Shown piece by piece: positions 25,092-32,990 of a stretch of DNA of 46,644 bases. Each line of letters begins with the position of its first letter. Within the stretch, counting starts at the first letter, position 1. The position numbers and the translations under genes are program-made. This DNA is from Clostridiales bacterium (lineage in GTDB: Bacteria; Bacillota; Clostridia; Oscillospirales; Acutalibacteraceae). Below the pieces are notes generated by a model. The model worked only from the letters and a program-made list of their open reading frames with translations, did no database searches and was not told the origin of the DNA. The stretch covers positions 1-46,644 of the forward strand of contig JAJQGK010000033.1 in assembly GCA_021200555.1 (NCBI GenBank). Reading direction: 5' to 3'.

Positions 25092-26615
25092 ATGCTTGGA
25101 CTTTTGTTAAAAAGACTGATATGTCTATTGCTGTCCCTTTTGGACATCTATTCTGTATCGAACGGAGGTACGACAAAATATATGCAATCGCTTGACGTAT
25201 GCATTACAATCAACAAATGTGTGGAATATCAAGAAATTAACGGTTTCGGCTCTTCCGCCTGCTGGTGGGCTCAAAACTGCGGTAATTCCGAATATGCGGA
25301 CGAAGTTGCAGAGCTTCTCTATTCCGAAGAGGGCTTAGGTCTTAACATCTACCGCTACAACATCGGAGGCGGAGAAAAAGATAACCCCAACAGCCGAATT
25401 ACCGGAGACAGAGCGACGGAAAGCTTTTACTACTACAATGAGGAAACGGGTCAGTATGAATATGACTTCACAAGAGATGCGGGAGCGCAGGAAATGCTCC
25501 AAAAGTGTCTTTCCTACGGCTGCATTGACACGGTCGTACTGTTCGCAAACTCCCCTCACTACTCAATGACGGTTACGGGGCAGGCTACGGGAGGAACAGA
25601 GGAGTATCAATCCAACCTTCCCGAAGAAAATTATGAAGCGTATGCGGATTATTTCCTTACCATCACCCAATATTTCCTTGACCAAGGCGTACCCGTAAAA
25701 TACATAAGCCCCATAAACGAGCCTCAATGGAGCTGGGGCGGCAGCTGGGTAGGTCAAGAGGGCTGCCACTATGAACCGGACGAAGTGGTTGCGCTTCTTA
25801 AGGTGTTTGCCCGTGAAATTGAGGAAAGAGGCATGGATGTTAAGCTCATGGCGCCCGAAAGCGGTGAAATCGGCGACACAACCGTAAATTACTTCAATTC
25901 CATTTTAGAGGATGACGAAATCACATCCGTTTTAGGCTCTCTTGCATATCACAGCTATTGGAGCGACACGAACACAATAGGCAAAACGGACTTTGGCGAG
26001 TATGTAACCGAAAATTATCAGGATTTGGATAACATAACCGTTGACATGACCGAATGGTGCGAGCTTCCCTGCTCACACAGCTATGATGATTTTGACTCTG
26101 CGCTTCTTATGGCAAGGGTAATATCTCAGGATCTGGCGCTGTCCAACGCCAACAGCTGGACTTCCTGGGTTGCGGTAAACAAGTATTCATTAAGCGACGG
26201 TAAGATGTATTCGGACGGAATGCTTGTGTCTGACGAGGACTTCACCGAGCTTTACACCGCAATGAGGTATTACGCAATGGCTCACTACAGCAAATTCATC
26301 CCCGCAGGAAGCGTAAGAATCAAAGCGACGTCGGATGTATACGATTTAACGGCTATTTCGGATGACGGCGGAGAGACTTATTCATCCTCCACAAAATCTC
26401 TTAACTTCTCCGCATTTAAGACTCCGGAGGGCAAAATTGTATGCGTGCTTGTAAACGAGGGCGAAGACAGAAACGCCTATCTTAACATTTTAGGCTGCCA
26501 TATGTCCGTTTGGACTTCAACGGCAGAAGCACAAATGGTAAATGTTTATGACGGGATTGCAAAGGCCAATGTCGCTCTTCCCGCAGGAAGCATAACCACC
26601 GTTGTTTACGGATAA
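25092..26615 (+). CDS. glycoside hydrolase family 30 enzyme, probably a beta-1,6-glycanase
   Basis: The 507-residue protein has a (beta/alpha)8 barrel plus a small C-terminal beta domain, typical of GH30. The N-terminal family block is EINGFGSSACWWAQ. The predicted acid/base is Glu210 in SPINEPQW and the nucleophile Glu321 in VDMTEWCELP. GH30 contains endo-beta-1,6-glucanases, beta-1,6-galactanases and xylanases; the subfamily cannot be fixed by eye, though WVGQEGCHYEP recalls the beta-1,6-galactanase group. The start ATG has GGAGG 8 bases upstream, giving an N-terminus with a short hydrophobic stretch (LICLLLSLLDI) that is a poor signal peptide. An internal GGAGG precedes Met31 and could give a leaderless form. 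The PHP gene follows 9 bases after the stop. Confidence 0.88.
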   Translation: MLGLLLKRLICLLLSLLDIYSVSNGGTTKYMQSLDVCITINKCVEYQEINGFGSSACWWAQNCGNSEYADEVAELLYSEEGLGLNIYRYNIGGGEKDNPNSRITGDRATESFYYYNEETGQYEYDFTRDAGAQEMLQKCLSYGCIDTVVLFANSPHYSMTVTGQATGGTEEYQSNLPEENYEAYADYFLTITQYFLDQGVPVKYISPINEPQWSWGGSWVGQEGCHYEPDEVVALLKVFAREIEERGMDVKLMAPESGEIGDTTVNYFNSILEDDEITSVLGSLAYHSYWSDTNTIGKTDFGEYVTENYQDLDNITVDMTEWCELPCSHSYDDFDSALLMARVISQDLALSNANSWTSWVAVNKYSLSDGKMYSDGMLVSDEDFTELYTAMRYYAMAHYSKFIPAGSVRIKATSDVYDLTAISDDGGETYSSSTKSLNFSAFKTPEGKIVCVLVNEGEDRNAYLNILGCHMSVWTSTAEAQMVNVYDGIAKANVALPAGSITTVVYG

Positions 26616-26624
26616 GGAGGAAAA

Positions 26625-28097
26625 ATGAAAAAAATATTGAGCGTTATGCTCAGTCTGATTTTATTTGCATGGCTCGTTCTGCCTGCGTTTGCGGAAAACG
26701 GCGACGGAATTACAATTGTAAATCCATACGAAAATGTGGATTGGGAAAATTATAACCGCTACAAGGCGGATCTTCACAGCCATACGAACGCCACGGACGG
26801 CGAAAACACATTAAAGGAAATGGTGGAGAAGCACTACGAGCTGGGCTATGATATTCTCGCAATAAGCGACCACGGCACAACAAGCTACTCCTGGACAGAG
26901 GAAGACATTGTACCCACCATGAAAACATTGGCAATGTTCAGAAAAGGATATCTTCCTTTGGAGGCTCTTTCGGAAAGCGGTACTGCTGCCAACGGAAACA
27001 GCTACACCGTTACTCAGATTAACGGAGACGACTACTATGTCCAGGACGGAGGACAGTCAATGCTCCGTGTTCCCTACGCAATCGAAAACAACCCCACATC
27101 CTTTAACAACGCCCATGTCAACAGCTTTTTCGTTGACTACGGCAACGGCATTCTGGGAGGGACAAGCGATTATATTACTCCCATAAGCAATGTGGACGCT
27201 TTAGGCGGAATTTCCGTTATAAATCATCCCGGCGAGTATTCCAACGCAAGAGACGAGGTATATACGGCGGACGCATACGACAGGAGCAATCTTTATTATA
27301 ATTATGTAATAGAAAAGTTTGAAGATTTACTGATGTCCTATAACAGCTGTATCGGAATAGATATCAACAGTAAGGGCGACAACAGAACAAGATTTGACAG
27401 AAAGCTTTGGGATATTCTGCTTACGGATCTCGCTCCCTACGGCAGAAACGTATTTGCGGTTGCAACAAGCGATGCGCACAATCTCGGCATTGTAAATTCC
27501 GGATATGTTACGGCGCTTATGCCCGAAAACACCTCCGAGGCTCTTCAAAATTGTCTTGCAAACGGCGAATTTCTTGCCGGAAGCCGCTATATCGGCAACT
27601 TGGACGAGCTTATAATCTACGCCTCCATGCTTGAGGGCACATCACTGGGAGCGGAAATACAGGCTGCAGCGGATGCGATTGAAAGCGAAATTGAGACAAA
27701 CGGCAAGCAGTCCACACGGTTCACATTTGATGAAGATGCCGAAGCGGCATATATTTCCGAAATATATGTTGACGACAGCGAAAACACAATAACAATCAGC
27801 GGCGAAGGTATTCTCTGCGTTCGTTGGGTTTCTCAGGGCGAAACAGTCGGTCAAGGAGCCTCAATCGATATTGACGACTGCGGCGCAGAAAGCTACATCC
27901 GAGCGGAAATTATCGGAGAGGGCGGAATTACTTACACTCAAGCGTTCCTTATTGACGACGGCAGCACGGAAAGCTACAGCAGCAGCTTCCATGATTTCAG
28001 TTGGCTTGCAGGCATTCTTGACCCGATAGTTGAGTTCCTTTCGGTATTTGACAATTTGTTCGGAAGCATTTTAAAGCTTATCGGGATACTTCATTAA
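26625..28097 (+). CDS. secreted PHP-domain metal-dependent phosphoesterase
   Basis: The 490-residue protein has a signal peptide (LSVMLSLILFAWLVLPAFA). A PHP domain follows with the metal-binding motifs KADLHSHTNATDG (His51, His53), AISDHG (Asp82, His83), INHPGEY and TSDAHNLG. PHP enzymes use a two- or three-metal centre to hydrolyse phosphomono- or phosphodiesters. After about residue 350 comes a beta-rich domain, and at the very end an amphipathic hydrophobic tail like that of the neighbouring 1750-residue protein. The ATG has a strong AGGAGG at 5 bases. It is second in an operon with the GH30 gene and ends at a terminator. The secreted location and neighbours suggest a glycan-phosphate substrate, which is inference. 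Confidence 0.87.
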   Translation: MKKILSVMLSLILFAWLVLPAFAENGDGITIVNPYENVDWENYNRYKADLHSHTNATDGENTLKEMVEKHYELGYDILAISDHGTTSYSWTEEDIVPTMKTLAMFRKGYLPLEALSESGTAANGNSYTVTQINGDDYYVQDGGQSMLRVPYAIENNPTSFNNAHVNSFFVDYGNGILGGTSDYITPISNVDALGGISVINHPGEYSNARDEVYTADAYDRSNLYYNYVIEKFEDLLMSYNSCIGIDINSKGDNRTRFDRKLWDILLTDLAPYGRNVFAVATSDAHNLGIVNSGYVTALMPENTSEALQNCLANGEFLAGSRYIGNLDELIIYASMLEGTSLGAEIQAAADAIESEIETNGKQSTRFTFDEDAEAAYISEIYVDDSENTITISGEGILCVRWVSQGETVGQGASIDIDDCGAESYIRAEIIGEGGITYTQAFLIDDGSTESYSSSFHDFSWLAGILDPIVEFLSVFDNLFGSILKLIGILH

Positions 28098-28112
28098 ACA
28101 GGTAAAGCAATA

Positions 28113-28148
28113 AAAGCGGTGTTTCTTAATTTGAAATTCCGCTTTTTT
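28113..28148. terminator. terminator between the PHP gene and the small membrane protein gene
   Basis: AAAGCGG (28113-28119) pairs with CCGCTTT (28139-28145), with inner GTTTC/GAAAT pairing, followed by T's on the plus strand. The stop codon of the minus-strand gene lies at its foot, so it may work in both directions. Confidence 0.75.
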
Positions 28149-28416
28149 ATTTTTGATTATCCTTCGTTTTGCCTGCCGCCATAAAAATAATCTCGCCTAT
28201 CAGCGGCAAAATTACAACTCCGCCTATACATTCCCTTACAGAATACAAGAGATCCCGACAAAGCTGAAGGTCAAAATATGTATCTCCGTTAAAATAAAAA
28301 TACAGCGCCGACGAAAGCAGTGTTAAAATAAGCACCGAACCGTACTTTAACACATTCTTTGATACGGCGTTCATATTTTTGAATATCAGTTTATAATCCT
28401 TGATTACATCCTTCAT
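28147..28416 (-). CDS. small two-helix membrane protein of unknown function
   Basis: The 89-residue protein (MKDVIKDYKLIFKN...) has two predicted membrane helices, YGSVLILTLLSSALYFYF (about 29-46) and GGVVILPLIGEIIFMAA (about 66-82), and a basic C-terminus. I do not recognise a family. The ATG at 28416 is preferred because GGTGA lies about 6 bases upstream; a TTG at 28434 is the only longer alternative. It is convergent with the PHP gene and divergent from the glutamate synthase operon, whose promoter lies about 135 bases away. Confidence 0.55.
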   Translation of the reverse strand: MKDVIKDYKLIFKNMNAVSKNVLKYGSVLILTLLSSALYFYFNGDTYFDLQLCRDLLYSVRECIGGVVILPLIGEIIFMAAGKTKDNQK

Positions 28417-28550
28417 TTTTATCACCGAAAACAATTATAAATTTTATTTTTAAGCTTCTCAATGATAAAATAATGGAAAAAGCCGTTTGAAAACAATAAA
28501 CTACACAATAATCAGTGATATTTTCGGTTTCGATTTGTACAGGTTCCATA

Positions 28551-28579
28551 TTGACAATCAATTTATGTAGGTGTAAAAT
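28551..28579 (+). promoter_or_regulatory. promoter of the glutamate synthase operon
   Basis: TTGACA (28551-28556), 17 bases and TAAAAT (28574-28579) form a strong sigma-A promoter. Predicted start is near 28586, only a few bases before the leader hairpins. Confidence 0.8.
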
Positions 28580-28589
28580 TTAATTAAAT

Positions 28590-28650
28590 AGAACAAAGAG
28601 GTTCGTTGATATTTACTGCATTTGGCGGTTTATATCGACGTTCTTTTTTT
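28590..28650 (+). promoter_or_regulatory. leader terminator/attenuator with hexaloop hairpin before the glutamate synthase operon
   Basis: CGTTGATAT (28604-28612) pairs with ATATCGACG (28632-28640), and the outer AGAA (28590-28593) with TTCT (28641-28644). A run of T's follows to 28650: an intrinsic terminator placed 39 bases before the first start codon. A competing hairpin GAAC-AAAGAG-GTTC (28591-28604) has a six-base loop with A at position 1 and G at position 4, the signature of ANTAR-protein targets. The second ANTAR-type hexaloop is not convincing. Regulated read-through is therefore likely; the factor is inferred. Confidence 0.6.
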
Positions 28651-28688
28651 ATCTGAATTTTTACTAAGTTACTAAGAGGGTTTTATTT

Positions 28689-29789
28689 ATGTTAAAGGAA
28701 GGCGAAGTAAGAATACCTGCCGGCTGCGCAATATCCTCGATTTTCTCAAAGGATGGAAAAAGCATTTGCGGGGATCGCATAGTTAAGTCCATGGGCGTTA
28801 TGCATGACCGTTCAAACGGACTCGGAGCCGGTTATGCAGGCTACGGGATTTATCCGCAATACAAGGATTATTACGCTTTTCATATTTTTTATGACAACAC
28901 AAAGGCTCGGGAGGAATGCGAGCAATACCTTGAAAGGCATTTTGATATAATCAACCTGTCTAAAATTCCCGTAAAGAAAACTCCCGCAATTACAGACGAG
29001 CCTCTTATCTGGCGTTACTTTTTGGCTCCCCTGCCTACAAAGCTTGCGGAAAGTCAGCTTGAAGAAAAGGAATTTGTGGTTCGCTGCACAATCAAGATTA
29101 ATACTAAAATTGACGGAGCGTACATATTTTCAAGCGGCAAGAATATGGGAGTATTCAAGGCTGTGGGCTACCCCGAAGACGTAGGCGAATTTTACAGGCT
29201 TGACGAATACGAGGGCTACTGCTGGACAGCTCACGGCAGATACCCCACAAACACACCGGGCTGGTGGGGCGGCGCTCATCCCTTCGCCATGCTTGATATG
29301 TCGGTCGTTCACAACGGTGAAATTTCCTCATACGATGCAAACAGAAGGTACATTGAGATGTTCGGATACAAATGCACGCTTCTCACTGACACCGAAGTTA
29401 TAACATACATTTTGGATTATCTCACCCGAAGGGAAAAGCTGTCCATGGAGGAAACCGCACAGATTATCGCCGCTCCCTTCTGGTCAACGGTAGAGATGAA
29501 GGATCCTGAGGAGAGAGCAAGGCTTGAGTACTTAAGAGATACGTTTGCAAGTCTTCTTATAACCGGGCCATTCTCGATTTTGGTTGGTTTTGACGGCGGT
29601 CTTATGGCTCTTAACGACAGACTTAAGCTGCGTTCCATGGTTGTAGGCGAAAAGGACGACATGGTATACATAGCCAGCGAGGAATGCGCAATAAGAATTA
29701 TCGAACCGGAGCTTGACAAGCTTTGGTCGCCCAAAGGCGGAGAAGCGGTTGTGGTAAGACTGAACAATTTGAACGGAGGTAAAAGATAA
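28689..29789 (+). CDS. glutamate synthase glutamine-amidotransferase subunit (split, archaeal/clostridial type)
   Basis: The 366-residue protein corresponds to the N-terminal class II glutaminase domain of GltB, encoded separately. The predicted nucleophile is Cys13 in RIPAGCAISSIFS, after a short propeptide as is usual for this type. Other family blocks are MGVMHDRSNGLGAGYAGYGIYP, WTAHGRYPTNTPGWWGGAHPF and VVHNGEISSY. It releases ammonia from glutamine for the synthase subunit. The ATG follows AGAGGG by 8 bases. Its stop overlaps the next start (TAATG), so the first two genes are translationally coupled. Confidence 0.92.
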   Translation: MLKEGEVRIPAGCAISSIFSKDGKSICGDRIVKSMGVMHDRSNGLGAGYAGYGIYPQYKDYYAFHIFYDNTKAREECEQYLERHFDIINLSKIPVKKTPAITDEPLIWRYFLAPLPTKLAESQLEEKEFVVRCTIKINTKIDGAYIFSSGKNMGVFKAVGYPEDVGEFYRLDEYEGYCWTAHGRYPTNTPGWWGGAHPFAMLDMSVVHNGEISSYDANRRYIEMFGYKCTLLTDTEVITYILDYLTRREKLSMEETAQIIAAPFWSTVEMKDPEERARLEYLRDTFASLLITGPFSILVGFDGGLMALNDRLKLRSMVVGEKDDMVYIASEECAIRIIEPELDKLWSPKGGEAVVVRLNNLNGGKR

Positions 29790-31294
29790 TGGCTGTAAAT
29801 TATATTTACCCCGAATTTGAAGTAATAAGAGACGCCACAAGGTGTATAGCTTGCCGAGTATGCGAAAGGCAGTGCGCAAATGAGGTACACCGCTTTGACG
29901 AGGACTTAGGCATGATGGTTGCGGACAATTCAAAGTGCGTTGACTGTCACAGATGCGTTTCTCTCTGTCCCACAAGGGCGCTTCACATTGAAAAATCAAA
30001 GCACACATTCCGTGAAAACGCCAACTGGACCTCGGATAAAATTCAGGAAATTTACCGTCAGGCGGACACAGGCGGAGTTTTGCTCTCATCCATGGGTAAC
30101 CCACAAAATATACCGGTATATTGGGATAAAATGCTTATAAACGCTTCTCAGGTTACAAATCCTCCCATAGATCCTCTCCGTGAGCCTATGGAAACAAAGA
30201 CAATTTTAGGCGCAAAGCCCAGGGAAATTCAAAGGGACAGTCAAGGGAACATTGTGGATAACAGAAGCCCCAGAATTACCCTTTCGACACCTATAATGTT
30301 TTCCGCCATGTCATACGGCTCAATAAGCTACAACGCTCACGAAAGCCTTGCAAGAGCAGCAAAGGAACTTGGAATTTACTATAACACCGGCGAGGGCGGT
30401 CTTCATGAGGACTTTTATCAATACGGACCCAATACGATCGTACAGGTAGCGTCCGGACGTTTCGGAGTTCACAAGGACTACCTTGAAACGGCGGCTGCCA
30501 TAGAGATTAAAATGGGACAAGGCGCAAAGCCGGGCATCGGCGGACATTTGCCCGGACAAAAAATCGTAGGAGATGTATCCGCCACAAGAATGATTCCCGA
30601 AGGTTCGGACGCCATATCCCCTGCTCCCCACCATGATATTTACTCAATCGAGGATTTAAGGCAGCTTGTATTTTCATTAAAGGAAGCAACGAATTACAAA
30701 AAGCCTATAATAGTTAAAATTGCAGCGGTACACAACATTGCCGCCATCGCCAGCGGAATTGCAAGAAGCGGTGCAGATATTATAGCTATTGACGGTTTCA
30801 GAGGCGGAACGGGAGCGGCTCCCACAAGAATAAGGGACAATGTGGGTATTCCCATCGAGCTTGCCCTTGCAAGCGTAGATACAAGGCTTAGAGAGGAAGG
30901 AATAAGAGGCGATGTTTCCCTCCTTGCGGCAGGTTCAATCAGATGCGCTTCGGACGTGGTCAAGGCAATAGCATTGGGCGCAGACGCATGTTATATAGGA
31001 ACGGGCGCTCTTATTGCGCTGGGCTGTCATGTTTGCAGAACATGCCAAACCGGCAACTGCAACTGGGGCATTGCAACGCAAAGACCGGATCTGGTAAAAA
31101 GACTTAATCCGGACATAGGGTACCGGAGACTTGTAAATCTTGTTACAGCTTGGACCCATGAGATTACCGAAATCATGGGCGGAATGGGAATTAACTCAAT
31201 CGAGGCTCTCAGAGGAAACAGACTTATGCTCAGAGGTATAGGGCTTACGGAAAAAGAGCTTGAAATTCTCGGAATTATGCACGCAGGCGAATAA
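29789..31294 (+). CDS. glutamate synthase FMN/iron-sulfur core subunit (split type)
   Basis: The 501-residue protein begins with two [4Fe-4S] motifs, CIACRVCERQC and CVDCHRCVSLCP (about residues 14-55). The FMN-binding synthase barrel follows, including MSYGSISYNAHESLA, GEGGLHEDFY, KPGIGGHLPGQK, IDGFRGGTGAAPT and the 3Fe-4S cysteine cluster CHVCRTCQTGNC. It makes glutamate from 2-oxoglutarate and ammonia delivered by the amidotransferase subunit, using electrons that probably arrive through the ferredoxin encoded next. GGAGG lies 9 bases before the ATG. It is the second gene of a five-gene unit. Confidence 0.95.
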   Translation: MAVNYIYPEFEVIRDATRCIACRVCERQCANEVHRFDEDLGMMVADNSKCVDCHRCVSLCPTRALHIEKSKHTFRENANWTSDKIQEIYRQADTGGVLLSSMGNPQNIPVYWDKMLINASQVTNPPIDPLREPMETKTILGAKPREIQRDSQGNIVDNRSPRITLSTPIMFSAMSYGSISYNAHESLARAAKELGIYYNTGEGGLHEDFYQYGPNTIVQVASGRFGVHKDYLETAAAIEIKMGQGAKPGIGGHLPGQKIVGDVSATRMIPEGSDAISPAPHHDIYSIEDLRQLVFSLKEATNYKKPIIVKIAAVHNIAAIASGIARSGADIIAIDGFRGGTGAAPTRIRDNVGIPIELALASVDTRLREEGIRGDVSLLAAGSIRCASDVVKAIALGADACYIGTGALIALGCHVCRTCQTGNCNWGIATQRPDLVKRLNPDIGYRRLVNLVTAWTHEITEIMGGMGINSIEALRGNRLMLRGIGLTEKELEILGIMHAGE

Positions 31295-31307
31295 GGGGGA
31301 AAGGCAT

Positions 31308-31736
31308 ATGAAAAAGGTTTATGTAAACGAAAAATGGTGTCTGGGCTGCCACCTCTGCGAGTACAACTGCGCTTTTGCAAACTCCGGACTTAACGATATG
31401 GCAAAGCTTAAAAATAAAGTTATATTCCCCAAAATAAGAGTTGAGGAAAACGACAAAATCTGTTTTGCGGTCAACTGCCGCCACTGCGACGACCCAATAT
31501 GCGTAAAAAGCTGCATTGCCGGCGCACTTTCAAAGAGCAAGGACGGCGTTGTGGAAATAGACACCGACAAGTGTGTAGGCTGCTTTACGTGCGTTCTCGT
31601 ATGTCCCTTCGGCTGTGTTCTGCCGGGTGAAGACGGCGTAATGTCAAAGTGCGAGCTGTGTACAAACAATTCCTTCGGAAGTCCTGCCTGCGTTAAGGGC
31701 TGTCCGAACAACGCAATAGTATTTGAGGAGAGATAA
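31308..31736 (+). CDS. multi-cluster [4Fe-4S] ferredoxin (HycB/CooF-like), glutamate synthase electron carrier
   Basis: The 142-residue protein carries four cysteine clusters: CLGCHLCEYNC, then CRHCDDPICVKSC, then CVGCFTCVLVCP, then CELCTN...CVKGCP. This is the pattern of polyferredoxin subunits that move electrons between a flavoprotein and a partner enzyme. Between the FMN synthase subunit and an FAD oxidoreductase, it most likely links the two. The ATG at 31308 has AGGGGG about 9 bases upstream; the longer frame from 31260 overlaps the preceding gene and lacks a ribosome binding site. Confidence 0.92.
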   Translation: MKKVYVNEKWCLGCHLCEYNCAFANSGLNDMAKLKNKVIFPKIRVEENDKICFAVNCRHCDDPICVKSCIAGALSKSKDGVVEIDTDKCVGCFTCVLVCPFGCVLPGEDGVMSKCELCTNNSFGSPACVKGCPNNAIVFEER

Positions 31737-31738
31737 CC

Positions 31739-32971
31739 ATGAAGTATGTAATTATCGGCAACTCAACAGCCGCCGTAGCCTGTGTGGAGGGAATCAGATC
31801 GACAGACAGCTTCGGACAGATAACAATCATCTCCTCGGAAAAATATCACACATATTCGCGTCCTCTTATCTCGTATCTTCTTCAGGGCAAAACCGATATG
31901 GAAAGAATGAAGTACAGGGGAAATGATTTTTACGAAAAAAATAAATGCTCATGCCTTTTTGAGAGAACCGCAGCGAAAATCAATCCGGAGGAAAAGACCG
32001 TTACACTTTCAAACGGCGGCACGGTGCCTTACGACAAGCTTCTTGTTGCAACGGGCTCAAAGCCTTTCGTGCCTCCCATGAAGGGACTCGAAAACGTCAA
32101 AAACAAATTCAATTTTATGTCTCTCGACAATGCTTTGGACTTGGAAAAGAAGCTAAAGAAAAGCTCAAGAGTGCTCATAATCGGAGCCGGACTTATCGGA
32201 TTAAAATGCGCCGAGGGTATCAGCGGCAAGTGCAAAAGCATAACCGTAGTTGATTTGGCAGACAAAGTAATGCCCAGCGTTCTGGACGAACGATCATCGG
32301 AAATGGTCAAAGATCATATCGAAAAGCAAGGGATAAATTTCATACTTTCCGACAGCGTTGCTGAATTTAACGGCAGCAGGGCCGTGCTTAAAAGCGGAAC
32401 GGAAACGGAATTTGACATTGTTGTTTTGGCGGTAGGCGTAAAACCCAATACGGAGCTTATTGCCGAATGCGGCGGAAAAGTAAACAAGGGTATTGTGACA
32501 GACTTTACCGGACTGACAAGCATCGAGGATGTTTATGCGGCGGGTGACTGCACCGAAAGCTATGATATAACCTCAAATTCAAATAAAATATTAGCTCTCC
32601 TTCCCAACGCCTATTTACAGGGAGAAACGGCCGGAATAAATATGGCGGGCGGAAGCAAGACCTTTGAAAACGCCGTACCTCTGAACTCCATAGGATTTTT
32701 CGGACTTCACATAGCAACGGCGGGAAGCTATGAAGGCGAAAGCTATGTTACATCAACTTCAAACAGCTACAAACGGCTTATTACAAGAGACAACAGGCTT
32801 GTCGGATTTATATTGGTGGGAGACGTGGCAAAAGCAGGAATTTACACTTCCATGATAAGGGAGCAAATGCCTCTCGACTCACTTGATTTCCAATCCATCA
32901 GAGAAAATCCTTCAATGATTGCAATGAACGAGGGTTACAGAAGGCTTAAGCTTTCCGCAATCAAGCAGTAA
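31739..32971 (+). CDS. FAD-dependent NAD(P)H oxidoreductase of the glutamate synthase operon
   Basis: The 410-residue protein is a pyridine nucleotide-disulfide oxidoreductase-fold enzyme of the rubredoxin reductase/NirB-like group. It has an N-terminal FAD motif (VIIGNSTAAVACVEGI), YSRPLISY, the ATG motif LLVATGSKP, a second nucleotide motif LIIGAGLIGLKCAEG for NAD(P)H, and the late FAD motif VYAAGDCTE. No redox-active CxxC disulfide is seen. It probably supplies electrons from NAD(P)H, in the place of GltD, to which it is not closely similar by motif. It starts 2 bases after the ferredoxin stop codon. Confidence 0.88.
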   Translation: MKYVIIGNSTAAVACVEGIRSTDSFGQITIISSEKYHTYSRPLISYLLQGKTDMERMKYRGNDFYEKNKCSCLFERTAAKINPEEKTVTLSNGGTVPYDKLLVATGSKPFVPPMKGLENVKNKFNFMSLDNALDLEKKLKKSSRVLIIGAGLIGLKCAEGISGKCKSITVVDLADKVMPSVLDERSSEMVKDHIEKQGINFILSDSVAEFNGSRAVLKSGTETEFDIVVLAVGVKPNTELIAECGGKVNKGIVTDFTGLTSIEDVYAAGDCTESYDITSNSNKILALLPNAYLQGETAGINMAGGSKTFENAVPLNSIGFFGLHIATAGSYEGESYVTSTSNSYKRLITRDNRLVGFILVGDVAKAGIYTSMIREQMPLDSLDFQSIRENPSMIAMNEGYRRLKLSAIKQ

Positions 32972-32990
32972 GAAAAGCAGGTGCAAAATA

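Noticed and set aside
28595-28660. preQ1 riboswitch suggested by AGAGGTTC
   Set aside because: The downstream ACACCCTCTATAAAAAACTAA-like half of the preQ1-I pseudoknot is absent, and the genes are not for queuosine or its transport.
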